A stretch of DNA of 37,055 bases from Albibeggiatoa sp964388965 (GCA_964388965.1 CAYMCP010000030.1:1-37055), one strand, 5' to 3'. Positions 22,768 to 32,318 are shown, counted from the first letter of the stretch. Translations and numbers: made by a program. The notes: generated by a model from the sequence alone, not told the origin.

Positions 22768-23910
22768 TTATCTATCCACTTCTGGCGGACAGGCATCCAA
22801 TGAAAACATAATTTGTGCAACATCTTCGATTCGTTCACCAATGCACAATTTTTCTAATACCTGTACCGCGTGCATCATCGAAGGACCGCGAACATGTACC
22901 CGCCAAGGTTTAGCACCTCCATTGGAAACAGCAAAAAAACCCAATTCACCCTTAGAAGATTCAGTTCTCGCGTAAGCGTCGCCTGCTGGAATATTCCACG
23001 CCAATGGATTTGGTAACGGACAACGGATAGCACCTTTAATGGCAGGTAAACGTTCGATAACTTGACGTAAAATCCTAATAGATTGAATCAATTCGCCGCG
23101 ACGCACCATAGCCCGTGAATAAACGTCACCCCCTTGCTCGGTTACAACATCAAATTCAAGTTGATCGTACACTAAATATGGATCATCTCGACGAATATCA
23201 AACGCTAAACCCGTTGCTCGCAAATTGGGACCTGTCACTCCCCATGATAAAGCTTGTTCTTGCGTCATCGCCCCAATTCCTTTAGCACGCTTTTCAAAAA
23301 CCGGATTATTAAAAAACAAATCATCATATTCCGGCAAACGTGCTTCTAAATAATCTAAAATATGGCTGAGTTTTTCTAAAATATCTGGCGGCAAATCTCG
23401 GCGCACACCACCCGGTGTCGTATACATGTGATAGACGCGCCCTCCCGTAATCTGTTCAAATAAATCCAAAATACGATCACGATCAGCTACGCCCCAAAAC
23501 ATATTGCTGTACTGACCAATTGTTGCGGTATTACCACCAAAAGTAAAAATATGGGCGCAAATCCGTGACATTTCCAAAACCATTACCCGAATCCATTGCG
23601 CACGCTCTGGCACTTCTAAACCGCCAAGCATTTCAACAACTCGTGCATAAGTTTCCTCCATTGGTACGGGATCAGGCACACAAATACGTGGTACTAGGGC
23701 AATATTTTGAATCCATAAACGTTCCTCCATAAGCTTCTCAAAGCCACGGTGTAAATAACCACCATCGGCGGTCAATTTTACAACCTCATCACCGTTGAAA
23801 CGCACTTTTAGGGCATAATTGCCCTCAATACCGGGATGATTGGGACCAAAATAGAGTTCATATTCATGACTCGCGGGATGTTCTACTGGATGATAATTTT
23901 CTGGACGCAT
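22768..23910 (-). CDS. nuoD: NuoD-like subunit (complex I 49 kDa / NiFe-hydrogenase-like), standalone
   Basis: 380 residues, about 20-40 shorter than many NuoD proteins. It matches the 49 kDa subunit of NADH:quinone oxidoreductase, which forms part of the quinone site: FGPNHPGIEGNYALKVRFNG at the start, GGYLHRGFEKLMEER, then FGGNTATIGQYSNMFW and GGRVYHMYTTPGGVRRDLP, and the terminal PEVDR. The NiFe-hydrogenase N-terminal CxxC is absent, so no nickel site is expected. A lone cysteine remains near the end (LDACPPEVDR). It is not in a nuo operon: neighbours are argH and a membrane protein. It may be a diverged paralogue or a subunit of a second complex, or the only copy if the operon is scattered. 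No clear ribosome site precedes the ATG. Confidence 0.88.
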   Translation of the reverse strand: MRPENYHPVEHPASHEYELYFGPNHPGIEGNYALKVRFNGDEVVKLTADGGYLHRGFEKLMEERLWIQNIALVPRICVPDPVPMEETYARVVEMLGGLEVPERAQWIRVMVLEMSRICAHIFTFGGNTATIGQYSNMFWGVADRDRILDLFEQITGGRVYHMYTTPGGVRRDLPPDILEKLSHILDYLEARLPEYDDLFFNNPVFEKRAKGIGAMTQEQALSWGVTGPNLRATGLAFDIRRDDPYLVYDQLEFDVVTEQGGDVYSRAMVRRGELIQSIRILRQVIERLPAIKGAIRCPLPNPLAWNIPAGDAYARTESSKGELGFFAVSNGGAKPWRVHVRGPSMMHAVQVLEKLCIGERIEDVAQIMFSLDACPPEVDR

Positions 23911-24203
23911 AATAATTTAACTAATCAGGTGTTGCCAAAGATGGGCTGAGTAAGCAATGATTATAGCGATATAAACCGAAATATATTACTCAGATTTGTT
24001 AATATTTAAACTAATGTGATCAGGATACTACATTAATATTGTAATTTTATGAATGATACGCTACTACAGTCTTAAATCAAAATACTAGCTTAACCTGAGT
24101 TCAAGGTCATTTTTAACTCGTTTAATTCGTTTTACGCACAGCATAGAAATAAGCTCCTGCAAAATTTGCGAATCGACAAAAGTTATATTTTCTTGTGCAA
24201 TTG

Positions 24204-25433
24204 TCAATTATTAATTAACTTACCGGTTTTTAAATCAATTTTATATTTTGCCTGTGGGTAATCACCAATCTGAATACCACGTATTGGATCATTAAGCGGA
24301 TTATCTTTGTAATTGACGAATAAAGTTTGCTGCTGTTGCGAGGCTAATTGCACAATATTGAGATAAGTTTTCTGAAATTGTTGATGTGCGTGGTAAGTCT
24401 GCCAACCACCCCACAAGATAGGTAAGATGAGTAATGCAAAAACAACAGGTCTTGCCCATAAAATTAACGAAATTAATGATAAAGTTGCAGGGATTAAATA
24501 TAAACGTCCGATAAAATTCAAATGACTGATAAGCTCTTGCTGGTAATAGGCAAACATTCCCCAATAAATCAACATGGTAACAAGCAACAAACCAAGAAAT
24601 AACAACCGATTAAGCATTGTCTTAAAGGCTAATACGGACAAGAAAAAACAACTTATACCTAACCAACCTGCTTGAGTTCGGTGCATATTCTGCCACCAGA
24701 AACTTTCGATAAATCCAATTAAACTTGGTAACAGTTTATGTAAAGCAAAATCGTGAATATCGTTCTCTGAGCCTAATTCAATCATATTTAAACGCAATAT
24801 CCAATAACTGCCACCAACAATAATTAATGTTAAAAATATATTTCTTAAAGCTTTTACATCTATTATTTGATTAATACACAAAATAACTAAAAATGGTATC
24901 AGGATTAAATTGATTTCCTTACAAAAAAAACTCAATCCAATTACCGCCCCTGCAAATAAAAACCATTGGTAACTGATAAGCAATAAAGCGACGCTAATTA
25001 AAAATAAACTACTCGTATCAAATAAATTTGCATACCAGCTTGCACTAATGATACTGCTGCTAGAAAATAAGAATAATATGCTAAAAATAGGCAATAAATA
25101 AGTTTTTACTCGCCAACGCTGCAAAAGATGCAAAATAATGATTAGCGAGCTAAGTAATAAAACGATATTGATAGTGCGTAATAACTGCCAAGCAAAAACT
25201 GAAAAAGTCGTTTGATCGAGTACGATAGCGGCAATAGATGCTGGAATCGGGCGGTACAAATTACCTAATGGCTGCGTCCAAATGATCAATAATTTTTCTA
25301 GTAAGCTATTGGTTTGACTGTAAAAATAAATCAAAAAATTGCTTTCATCCCATACGTCAATAATCATTAGGGGTTTAAGCAATATAAGCCAAATAATTGC
25401 TAATAATGTAGGTATAAAAACACGTAATAACAT
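24204..25433 (-). CDS. Polytopic membrane protein, GT-C glycosyltransferase-like
   Basis: 409 residues with about ten hydrophobic helices, starting with MLLRVFIPTLLAIIWLILLK. The first loop carries an acidic pair (IDVWDESNF, residues 25-33), as seen in GT-C glycosyltransferases that use lipid-linked sugars, and the short soluble C-terminus from about residue 350 is also typical. These are resemblances, not a firm assignment; I do not recognise a named family. It is alone on the minus strand, 93 bases downstream of the mechanosensitive-channel gene. A 293-base spacer separates it from the nuoD start, in which I see nothing. Confidence 0.7.
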   Translation of the reverse strand: MLLRVFIPTLLAIIWLILLKPLMIIDVWDESNFLIYFYSQTNSLLEKLLIIWTQPLGNLYRPIPASIAAIVLDQTTFSVFAWQLLRTINIVLLLSSLIIILHLLQRWRVKTYLLPIFSILFLFSSSSIISASWYANLFDTSSLFLISVALLLISYQWFLFAGAVIGLSFFCKEINLILIPFLVILCINQIIDVKALRNIFLTLIIVGGSYWILRLNMIELGSENDIHDFALHKLLPSLIGFIESFWWQNMHRTQAGWLGISCFFLSVLAFKTMLNRLLFLGLLLVTMLIYWGMFAYYQQELISHLNFIGRLYLIPATLSLISLILWARPVVFALLILPILWGGWQTYHAHQQFQKTYLNIVQLASQQQQTLFVNYKDNPLNDPIRGIQIGDYPQAKYKIDLKTGKLINN

Positions 25434-25526
25434 AAAATTTCAGATTAAGCCAAACAAAGTACCTAAGTCATCGGGCAGAATAACTCAATTGCTAATTTAT
25501 AATTAAATTAATAATTACCATACCGC

Positions 25527-28500
25527 CTACCCACTCAATAAATTACCGCTATCTAAATCTTTATCTGTCACATAATTTTCTGGCGATTGAATTAGACGAC
25601 CATTAGTTTTAAGATGTATATCATGCTGTGGATACGGTATAGTAATACCTGCTTTTTGTAATTCATCCCATATCAAAAGATTTACCTTAGTACGCACGAT
25701 AAATACACCATTTTCTTTAATATCAATATAATAATCGACTCTAAATAAAATCGCATATTCCGAAAATTCCCATAAAGTAACGATTAATTCAGGGTCTGGC
25801 AAAATTTCTGGTATTTCTGCCAATTTTTCTAACAATAGGTTGCGTATAAAATGCGGATCACAATCATAACCCACTCGAAAATGTAGTGTAGTACGCATAA
25901 TTGCGTTACTCAAAGTCCAGTTAGTAAAAGCATTAGAAATAATCTCTGCATTAGGCACGATAATTTCCTGATAATTCCACGCTTGTACAGTTAATGAGCG
26001 AATCCCAATCCGTGTTACTTCACCTTCATACGAGCCACCAATATTAACGTAATCACCGGTTTTTAATGGTCGTTCAATCAATAGCAAAATACCACTGATA
26101 AAATTATTAGCAATATTTTGTAAACCAAAACCAATCCCAACCCCTAAAGCACCTGCAAATACGGTCATTGTCGTTAAATCAATTCCTAAAATTTGTAAAA
26201 TAATCATCAATCCAAGCAAAACGACAAAATATTGAGTAAAAACTGATAAACTGTTACGAATTCCTAAATCACGAACGCTAGCATAAATCCAACGATACGT
26301 GATGCGCTGGCTCCAACTGCCAAACCAAAAAATCCCCCATAATCCTAACACTGAAAAAACGATTGAAACTAAACTAACGTGAGAGTTACCAATTTTAATG
26401 ACGTGATCATCAAATAAAAATTGGCGCACTCCAGTAAATGCAAAATCATCATGCCAATTATTTAACCATGATAATAACATCATTGCAAAGAAAAATAATC
26501 CAATATTCAATAAATTATGACCTAATGGGATAATGTCTTGCGTCCACAATAAACCGTATTGACTGCGTTTCATCATGAAATTTTTCAATAAATACATTAA
26601 ATCACGCAATAAACCTTGCACAATTAGCCATAATACTAGTACAAAAATGAGCCAGTACGCTTGTTGCGCCACCATCCAGCCTAAATTGATATAGCCAATG
26701 ATGCCTAGCAAAGAAACAGTTAAAAATAATAGCGGGACGAGTAATGTGATCACGCGCACTGCAAACAACCAATACGATTGGCTATTGGATTCTTTTAGTA
26801 AATATAATAAAAAATAGCGCATATTTATAGCTGGAATAATGGCAATAGAAAGCAAAATCATAAAACTCGTATCGATAATTTCTAGGGCTAATTGGGAAAT
26901 TTGCCAACGATGGGCTAACGTTGTGATTAAAGCGGCAATTGCTAAAATACGGGCTATCCATTTAATTTGAATATAAACTTGTCGATAATGCGGTAAAATT
27001 TCAAAATAAGGTGAAAATAATAAAAAAGCTAAATGTATCGATAATTGCGCACTGAATAATATTAACATTAATGTGATTACAAAATAGTAAGTTTGTTCTG
27101 GCAACGCTAAGAAATATAAGCTAATACCAAGACTACCGATGACAGCAATTGTAATCAAGTTACGCTTAATTAGATTAATTAATACCAAGCCTAAATTAGC
27201 AATAAATGTAATTATTAATAAGCGGGTTAAATATGCAGAAATTTTATCTAATGTACTTTTAAGTTTGGTTAAGCCTAAAATCCATACTTGCAAACAGAGC
27301 AGTAATAGTAAAATTTGACCAAATGATAATATTAATAAAGCTGCATATAATTCATTTTTAAGTTTATTTAAACTATTGATAAATAAATATGGAAATTGCG
27401 TAATCGCCTCCAACAATTCACTAAATGTTGCTGATGTTTGTAAAAATTGGCGGCGTTGAACCAATTTACGGTGCAATACGGTTTTATAATTTGTTGTCAA
27501 TACTTGTTTAAGTGTATTTACCTCTAATTTTAAAATAATAATTTCTTCTAACTGTTTATTGAGACGTTGTTGAATATTTTTTAAAATTTCATTGGCTTTT
27601 TGATAGTTTTGTTTTAATTCATCCGTCCAAACTTCATTGCGTTTGCGTAAATTTTCCTGTCCGCGTTGATTCAAATGCAGTTTGTTATCTAATAAATTAG
27701 ATAAATCATCAACATTTTTTTCGACATCTGTTAATTGTTTTATTCGCTCACTAAGTAATTTTTCTGCTTGTAAAACAGGTAGTTCATTCACTTTTTTGGT
27801 TGTAATTTCCTGCTGCCAAGTATGAAATTGTTGTTTAATTTGATTAATTTTTAAGCGATTTAATACCTCATCCGCTAATTCTTCATTGTTCAGTATCTCA
27901 ATTTCTAATAAGATTTTTTGATCAGTCATACTGTTAGCTAAAGCCTTTTTCAATTTAACCGCTTGTTTTAAATAATCTTGTTGTTCTAATTTAGCTTTTG
28001 CAGCAGCATTTAATTGTTGACGCATAAAATACGTGTTATGTAAAGTTTCAGACCAATCGCTCACAACTTCCAGTAATTTCCGTACGATAATTAAACGTGC
28101 AATTAAAAATTCAGTTAGTAATTTATTTATTTCTAAGTGCTTATTTTGTAAGTTAATATTTTTCTCTAATTGTTCTTTTTCCGCTTTGGATAAAATTAAA
28201 CCTCTTTGCGCTTGAAATAGCTCTAAATATTTTTTTGTTTCTGATAATTGGACTTCCCTAGTTTTGTATTTTAACTGTAGATTTTCTAGTTCAATTTGCA
28301 ATCGTTCACGCTCTAATTTTGCCTCAGTAATCATATTTTCAGTAATATCTAACTCTGATAAAGCTTGTTTTTGCCGCGCAATATCATTTTGTATTTGCGT
28401 GAGAGTTTGGTCAGCCGTGACTAAACTTTGCTTTTCGTCTTCCAATAATGCTTGTTTTTGTTCTAATAATTGCATTTCAGTTTGATAATCAATCGGTAGT

Positions 28501-28565
28501 AAAGTATTTGCGAATATAGCCGGTGTAATGAGAATAAATAATAGAAAATATTGGAGTAAGTACAT
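25527..28565 (-). CDS. Large mechanosensitive channel, MscK/MscM (KefA/YjeP) type
   Basis: 1012 residues. A signal peptide (MYLLQYFLLFILITPAIFA) is followed by a long periplasmic coiled coil, about 25-400, rich in Lys, Glu and Leu. Then come many membrane helices, about 400-780, and the MscS core. The pore-lining helix is FAGALGVGIGFGLQNIANNF (about 800-820), followed by SGILLLIERPLKTGDYVNIG and the beta domain GEVTRIGIRSLTVQAWNYQE, with a cytoplasmic end near residue 985. This is the architecture of MscK/MscM, inner-membrane channels that release solutes on hypo-osmotic shock. The name cannot be settled between MscK and MscM by eye. MscK of E. coli is 1120 residues, so this is slightly short. 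Confidence 0.92.
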   Translation of the reverse strand: MYLLQYFLLFILITPAIFANTLLPIDYQTEMQLLEQKQALLEDEKQSLVTADQTLTQIQNDIARQKQALSELDITENMITEAKLERERLQIELENLQLKYKTREVQLSETKKYLELFQAQRGLILSKAEKEQLEKNINLQNKHLEINKLLTEFLIARLIIVRKLLEVVSDWSETLHNTYFMRQQLNAAAKAKLEQQDYLKQAVKLKKALANSMTDQKILLEIEILNNEELADEVLNRLKINQIKQQFHTWQQEITTKKVNELPVLQAEKLLSERIKQLTDVEKNVDDLSNLLDNKLHLNQRGQENLRKRNEVWTDELKQNYQKANEILKNIQQRLNKQLEEIIILKLEVNTLKQVLTTNYKTVLHRKLVQRRQFLQTSATFSELLEAITQFPYLFINSLNKLKNELYAALLILSFGQILLLLLCLQVWILGLTKLKSTLDKISAYLTRLLIITFIANLGLVLINLIKRNLITIAVIGSLGISLYFLALPEQTYYFVITLMLILFSAQLSIHLAFLLFSPYFEILPHYRQVYIQIKWIARILAIAALITTLAHRWQISQLALEIIDTSFMILLSIAIIPAINMRYFLLYLLKESNSQSYWLFAVRVITLLVPLLFLTVSLLGIIGYINLGWMVAQQAYWLIFVLVLWLIVQGLLRDLMYLLKNFMMKRSQYGLLWTQDIIPLGHNLLNIGLFFFAMMLLSWLNNWHDDFAFTGVRQFLFDDHVIKIGNSHVSLVSIVFSVLGLWGIFWFGSWSQRITYRWIYASVRDLGIRNSLSVFTQYFVVLLGLMIILQILGIDLTTMTVFAGALGVGIGFGLQNIANNFISGILLLIERPLKTGDYVNIGGSYEGEVTRIGIRSLTVQAWNYQEIIVPNAEIISNAFTNWTLSNAIMRTTLHFRVGYDCDPHFIRNLLLEKLAEIPEILPDPELIVTLWEFSEYAILFRVDYYIDIKENGVFIVRTKVNLLIWDELQKAGITIPYPQHDIHLKTNGRLIQSPENYVTDKDLDSGNLLSG

Positions 28566-28630
28566 GTTGAGAATTTCGATTTTAAATTTAAAAATAATGA
28601 TGATAAGATTTTTTTTTCAGTTCGTTATTG

Positions 28631-28695
28631 TTTCTTGTTCCAGCAGTCTCTGTTGGGATATAGTTTAGATACTTACAGATCGTTAGAACAAGAAA
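28631..28695. repeat. Inverted repeat upstream of the mechanosensitive-channel gene
   Basis: Arms TTTCTTGTTC (28631-28640) and GAACAAGAAA (28686-28695) are perfectly complementary over 10 bases with a 45-base spacer. No T-run follows on either strand. Function unknown; could be a structured leader or a remnant of a small element. Confidence 0.5.
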
Positions 28696-28753
28696 AAACA
28701 TTACATGGGTAGCTGAAAAAATCATAAAAATGAGTATAAGTAACTACATATTG

Positions 28754-28951
28754 TTATTTTTCAATCAGTTCTTTGTGCTCTTTTTCATATTCCCTATACG
28801 GTTTACTTGTTTGCTCAATACACGATTTGTACTGTGATGGTGGCATTTTATTGCATTCGTTACGATTATTAATTTGGATGTTGTCATATATTTCTTTATT
28901 ACTACACCCAACACAAAAAAATAGTAAGAATAAAATCAATATGTTATACAT
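28754..28951 (-). CDS. Small lipoprotein, 65 aa
   Basis: A lipoprotein signal peptide (MYNILILFLLFFCVGC) with the lipobox FCVGC and Cys16 as the lipidation site, followed by about 50 residues. The mature part has the pattern ECNKMPPSQYKSC and a charged tail (YREYEKEHKELIEK). This EC..PPS.Y..C plus YxxYxxE pattern recalls a small proteobacterial lipoprotein family of unknown function (from memory). GGAAG lies 7 bases upstream of the ATG. It lies downstream of metG on the same strand, 82 bases away, with a hairpin between. Confidence 0.75.
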   Translation of the reverse strand: MYNILILFLLFFCVGCSNKEIYDNIQINNRNECNKMPPSQYKSCIEQTSKPYREYEKEHKELIEK

Positions 28952-28978
28952 TTTAATGCTTCCAAATTTGAAATGTGT

Positions 28979-29011
28979 GCCACAAATACATCTAATCGGA
29001 TGTAAAGTGGC
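28979..29011 (-). terminator. Hairpin between metG and the lipoprotein gene
   Basis: GCCAC...GTGGC outer arms and ACATC...GATGT inner arms form a two-part stem (28979-28983/29007-29011 and 28988-28992/28999-29003). No T-tract follows on the minus strand, so it may be an mRNA-stabilising or weak terminating structure downstream of metG and not a classic terminator. Confidence 0.35.
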
Positions 29012-29033
29012 TATTGATATACAAAAAAGATGG

Positions 29034-31040
29034 TTATTTTACTCGCATTCCTGCGTGCGCACCTTCGTCAGGAATTAAAATCCATAAATCTTTTTTACCG
29101 GGTCCCGCTGCTAACACCATCCCTTCAGAAACGCCAAAGCGCATTTTACGTGGTGCTAAATTCGCCACCATCACCGTATAACGTCCAATTAAGGTTTCTG
29201 GTAAGTACGCATCTCTAATTCCAGCGAATACATTGCGTGTCTTTTCCTCGCCAATATCCAAAGTCAAGCGTAACAACTTTTCCGCTCCTTCCACATATTC
29301 CGCGTGGACAATTTTTGCAATCCGCAAATCTACTTTTGCAAAATCATCATAAGCAATTAAATCCGCAACGGGTGGATTATCGCTTGCTGGTTTTTTTGGT
29401 ATTTGTTGAGTTAAATTATCCTTAGAAGCTTCGATCATCGCTTCAATTTGAGGTTGCTCAACACGCTTCATTAAAGGCGTAAATTTTTCAATTTTATGAT
29501 TTAATAATGCTGTAGGTTGCCAAACTATCGGTGCATTTAGGAAATTTTCCACCGTTTGGCTCATTGTTGGTAAAACAGGGGTTAAATAACCAATTAACAC
29601 GCTAAATAAATTCAAGCCTTGAGTACAAATTTCTTGTAATTCAGCATCTTTTCCCTCTTGTTTCGCAATTATCCAAGGTTTGTTTTCATCAATATACTGA
29701 TTTGCTTTATCCGCTAATGCCATGATGGCACGCATTGCTTTGTTATAATTTCGCGCCTCATAATCTTGTGCGATTTCCTCTCCCGCTTGAATAAAACTGT
29801 TATACAACGCGCTATCTGGTAGTGAATTCGCTAACATGCCCTCAAAACGCTTAGTGATAAATCCTGCGCAACGACTAGCAATATTAACGACTTTACCGAC
29901 TAAATCTGAATTAACCCGTTGTACAAAATCTTCTAAATTTAAATCAATATCATCCACATTAGGAGTGAGTTTAGCAGCAAAATAGTAGCGTAAATATTCT
30001 GGATTTAAATGATTTAGATAACAACGCGCTGTGATAAAAGTACCGCGAGATTTAGACATTTTTTGTCCATCGACAGTTAAAAAGCCGTGCGCAAAAATTG
30101 AAGTCGGTTTTCTAAATTTACTACCAGTCAACATTGCAGGCCAAAACAAAGCATGAAAATAAATAATGTCTTTGCCAATAAAGTGATACAATTCCGTCTC
30201 GCTCTCCTCTACCCAAAATTCATCGAAGTTAATGCCTTGTTTATCACAGAAATTTTTAAAACTTGCCATGTAACCAATCGGTGCGTCTAACCATACATAG
30301 AAATATTTATTTTCTGTACCGGGAATTTTAAACCCAAAATAAGGTGCGTCGCGTGAGATGTCCCAAGCTTGCAAACCATCCTTAAACCACTCATTTAATT
30401 TATTGACTACTTCAGATTGTAAACGACCACTTTGTATCCAATTTTTTAACATTTCCTCAAAATTGGCTAAATTAACAAAATAATGTTCTGATTCTTTCTC
30501 AATCGGTGTTGCGCCCGATAAAGCTGAAATTGGATTTTTTAAATCGGTAGGAGCATAGGTCGCACCGCAAACTTCGCAACTGTCGCCATACTGATCTTTT
30601 GCACCGCAGCGTGGACATTCACCACGAATAAAACGATCTGGTAAAAACATTTGTTTTTCTGGATCATAGGCTTGTTTGATGGTTTTTTGAATAATATGCC
30701 CACCGGCTTTTAAAGCTTGATAAATGTGGGTTGAGAAATGGCGGTTTTCATCAGAATGGGTTGAGTAAAAATTGTCAAATTGGATTGCAAAATCTTTAAA
30801 ATCAAGACTATGCTCGGCGTGTACTCGCGCAATTAATTCTTCTGGACGCATACCCTCTTTTTGTGCACGTAGCATAATTGGTGTACCATGCGCGTCGTCG
30901 GCACAGACGTAATAGCATTGATTACCCTGCATTTTTTGAAAGCGTACCCAAATATCAGTTTGAATATACTCGACTAGATGACCGATATGAATTGCACCGT
31001 TAGCATAGGGTAGGGCACTGGTCACAAGAATTTTACGCAT
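29034..31040 (-). CDS. metG: Methionyl-tRNA synthetase (MetG, dimeric type)
   Basis: 668 residues from the ATG at 31040 (MRKILVTSALPYANG), with GGAG six bases upstream; the frame is open 14 codons further, but those lack a ribosome site. Charges tRNA-Met. Class I signatures are HIGH (AIHIGHLVEY) and KMSKS (GQKMSKSRGT). The zinc knuckle is CPRCGAKDQYGDSCEVCG. The C-terminal domain (FAKVDLRIAKIVHAEYVEGA and MANLAPRKMRFG-type end) is the EMAP/Arc1-like tRNA-binding domain found in long MetRS. Divergent from ispA with a short shared promoter region. Confidence 0.98.
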   Translation of the reverse strand: MRKILVTSALPYANGAIHIGHLVEYIQTDIWVRFQKMQGNQCYYVCADDAHGTPIMLRAQKEGMRPEELIARVHAEHSLDFKDFAIQFDNFYSTHSDENRHFSTHIYQALKAGGHIIQKTIKQAYDPEKQMFLPDRFIRGECPRCGAKDQYGDSCEVCGATYAPTDLKNPISALSGATPIEKESEHYFVNLANFEEMLKNWIQSGRLQSEVVNKLNEWFKDGLQAWDISRDAPYFGFKIPGTENKYFYVWLDAPIGYMASFKNFCDKQGINFDEFWVEESETELYHFIGKDIIYFHALFWPAMLTGSKFRKPTSIFAHGFLTVDGQKMSKSRGTFITARCYLNHLNPEYLRYYFAAKLTPNVDDIDLNLEDFVQRVNSDLVGKVVNIASRCAGFITKRFEGMLANSLPDSALYNSFIQAGEEIAQDYEARNYNKAMRAIMALADKANQYIDENKPWIIAKQEGKDAELQEICTQGLNLFSVLIGYLTPVLPTMSQTVENFLNAPIVWQPTALLNHKIEKFTPLMKRVEQPQIEAMIEASKDNLTQQIPKKPASDNPPVADLIAYDDFAKVDLRIAKIVHAEYVEGAEKLLRLTLDIGEEKTRNVFAGIRDAYLPETLIGRYTVMVANLAPRKMRFGVSEGMVLAAGPGKKDLWILIPDEGAHAGMRVK

Positions 31041-31094
31041 GTTATTCTCCATCCTTAGTTTGTTGTTAAGGTAGCATTTCAACTACTAATTAAC

Positions 31095-31124
31095 AATCTA
31101 TCAAGCAAGATTTTATAATGTCAA
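31095..31124 (-). promoter_or_regulatory. Probable metG promoter
   Basis: On the minus strand TTGACA (31124-31119) is perfect and TAGATT (31100-31095) lies 18 bases further, about 55 bases before the metG start. The divergent ispA promoter must overlap this 139-base interval, but no equally good pair was seen for it. Confidence 0.5.
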
Positions 31125-31179
31125 CCGAGATTTGGTAGAATGTTATACCAATTTACGATAGAAAAATAAGGATATTTGG

Positions 31180-32067
31180 ATGTCCCTAAAAAGTTTAATG
31201 AGTTTTTATCAGCAAAGAGTAAATGTTGCCTTAGAACGCTGGTTGCCAGCCGATACGATTTTGCCTAATCGTTTACATGAGGCAATGCGTTATTCTGTGT
31301 TTAATGGTGGGAAACGAATTCGTCCTTTATTGGTCTATTTTACTGGTAAAGCTCTGAATGTTGCGCCCGAACATCTGGACGCGGTTGCTTGTGCAGTGGA
31401 ATTTATTCATGCTTACTCTTTGGTACATGATGATTTGCCCGCGATGGATGATGATGATTTGCGGCGCGGTAAACCAACTTGTCATAAAGCGTTTGATGAG
31501 GCAACGGCTATTTTAGTCGGAGATGGTCTGCAAACTTTAGCTTTTTATACGCTAACTCATGCTAAATTGCCAATAAGTGCCGAACGGCGATTACAAATGT
31601 TAGAAACTTTAGCTTTTGCAAGCGGTTCACGCGGCATGGTTGGTGGTCAAATGATGGATATAGCGGCTACGGGTAAGCAAATCAATTTAGTTGAATTGGA
31701 AAATATGCACATTCACAAAACCGGTGCATTGATTCGTGCCAGTATAAAACTAGGTGCGCTATCTAGTGATCATACTTCGGAAAATACATTAAATAAATTA
31801 GATCATTATGCAAAATGTATTGGTTTAGCGTTTCAAGTGAAAGATGATATTTTGGATGTGGAAGGTAGCACTGAAATGTTGGGTAAAGTACAAGGCGCAG
31901 ATATGGTGCATAATAAGTCAACTTATCCAAGTTTGATCGGACTTAAACAGGCAAAACAAATGGCGGATGACTTATTACAACAAGCGTTGATAAGTCTAGC
32001 AGATTTTGACGAAAAAGCAGATTCATTGCGTGATATGGCGAAATACATTGTGACACGGGAATATTAA
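31180..32067 (+). CDS. ispA: Farnesyl diphosphate synthase (IspA)
   Basis: 295 residues, the usual length. Condenses isopentenyl and geranyl diphosphate in isoprenoid synthesis. The first Asp-rich motif is DDLPAMDDDD, with the bacterial-type DD-x4-D spacing typical of short-chain synthases; the second is DDILDVEGS. FNGGKRIRPLL binds pyrophosphate. AAGGA precedes the ATG by 8 bases. xseB or dxs neighbours, common in Proteobacteria, are not present here. Confidence 0.97.
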   Translation: MSLKSLMSFYQQRVNVALERWLPADTILPNRLHEAMRYSVFNGGKRIRPLLVYFTGKALNVAPEHLDAVACAVEFIHAYSLVHDDLPAMDDDDLRRGKPTCHKAFDEATAILVGDGLQTLAFYTLTHAKLPISAERRLQMLETLAFASGSRGMVGGQMMDIAATGKQINLVELENMHIHKTGALIRASIKLGALSSDHTSENTLNKLDHYAKCIGLAFQVKDDILDVEGSTEMLGKVQGADMVHNKSTYPSLIGLKQAKQMADDLLQQALISLADFDEKADSLRDMAKYIVTREY

Positions 32068-32108
32068 TAAAATTGATTTGAAATCTAAAAAATAATAAGT
32101 TTAGAAGT

Positions 32109-32174
32109 CACCCATTTTCTTGTGAGGACGCACCTGCGTCCTACGAGCATAAAGTTTAAAATGAGAATTGCTGC
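32109..32174 (+). repeat. Dispersed intergenic repeat, copy 3, with hairpin
   Basis: Contains a perfect hairpin with arms AGGACGCA (32125-32132) and TGCGTCCT (32135-32142) and then a TTTAAAATGAGAATTGCTG block shared with the copies at 13543 and, inverted, at 13757. It lies between ispA and the tRNA gene and could double as the ispA transcription end. Confidence 0.65.
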
Positions 32175-32188
32175 GGATAATTATATGA

Positions 32189-32217
32189 TGGACAATCATT
32201 ATAAAAATAGATATAAT
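32189..32217 (+). promoter_or_regulatory. Promoter of the tRNA-Leu gene
   Basis: TGGACA (32189-32194) and a perfect TATAAT (32212-32217) are separated by exactly 17 bases. The predicted start is near 32224, ten bases before the mature tRNA 5' end. Confidence 0.75.
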
Positions 32218-32233
32218 CCGCAACCTAAAATTT

Positions 32234-32318
32234 GCCGATGTGGTGGAATTGGTAGACACGCTATCTTGAGGGGGTAGTGGCGTAAGCTGTGTCGGTTCGA
32301 GTCCGACCATCGGCACCA
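32234..32318 (+). tRNA. tRNA-Leu (anticodon GAG)
   Basis: 85 bases including an encoded CCA. The acceptor stem GCCGATG/CATCGGC is perfect, the T-arm is GTCGG-TTCGAGT-CCGAC, the D-arm region GTGGAATTGGTAGACAC is leucine-like, and a long variable arm (class II tRNA) follows. The anticodon loop TTGAGGG gives anticodon GAG at 32268-32270, reading CUC and CUU codons. Confidence 0.97.

Noticed and set aside
22768..23910. NiFe-hydrogenase large subunit
   Set aside because: The N-terminal CxxC and C-terminal CxxC nickel ligands are missing; the sequence fits NuoD.
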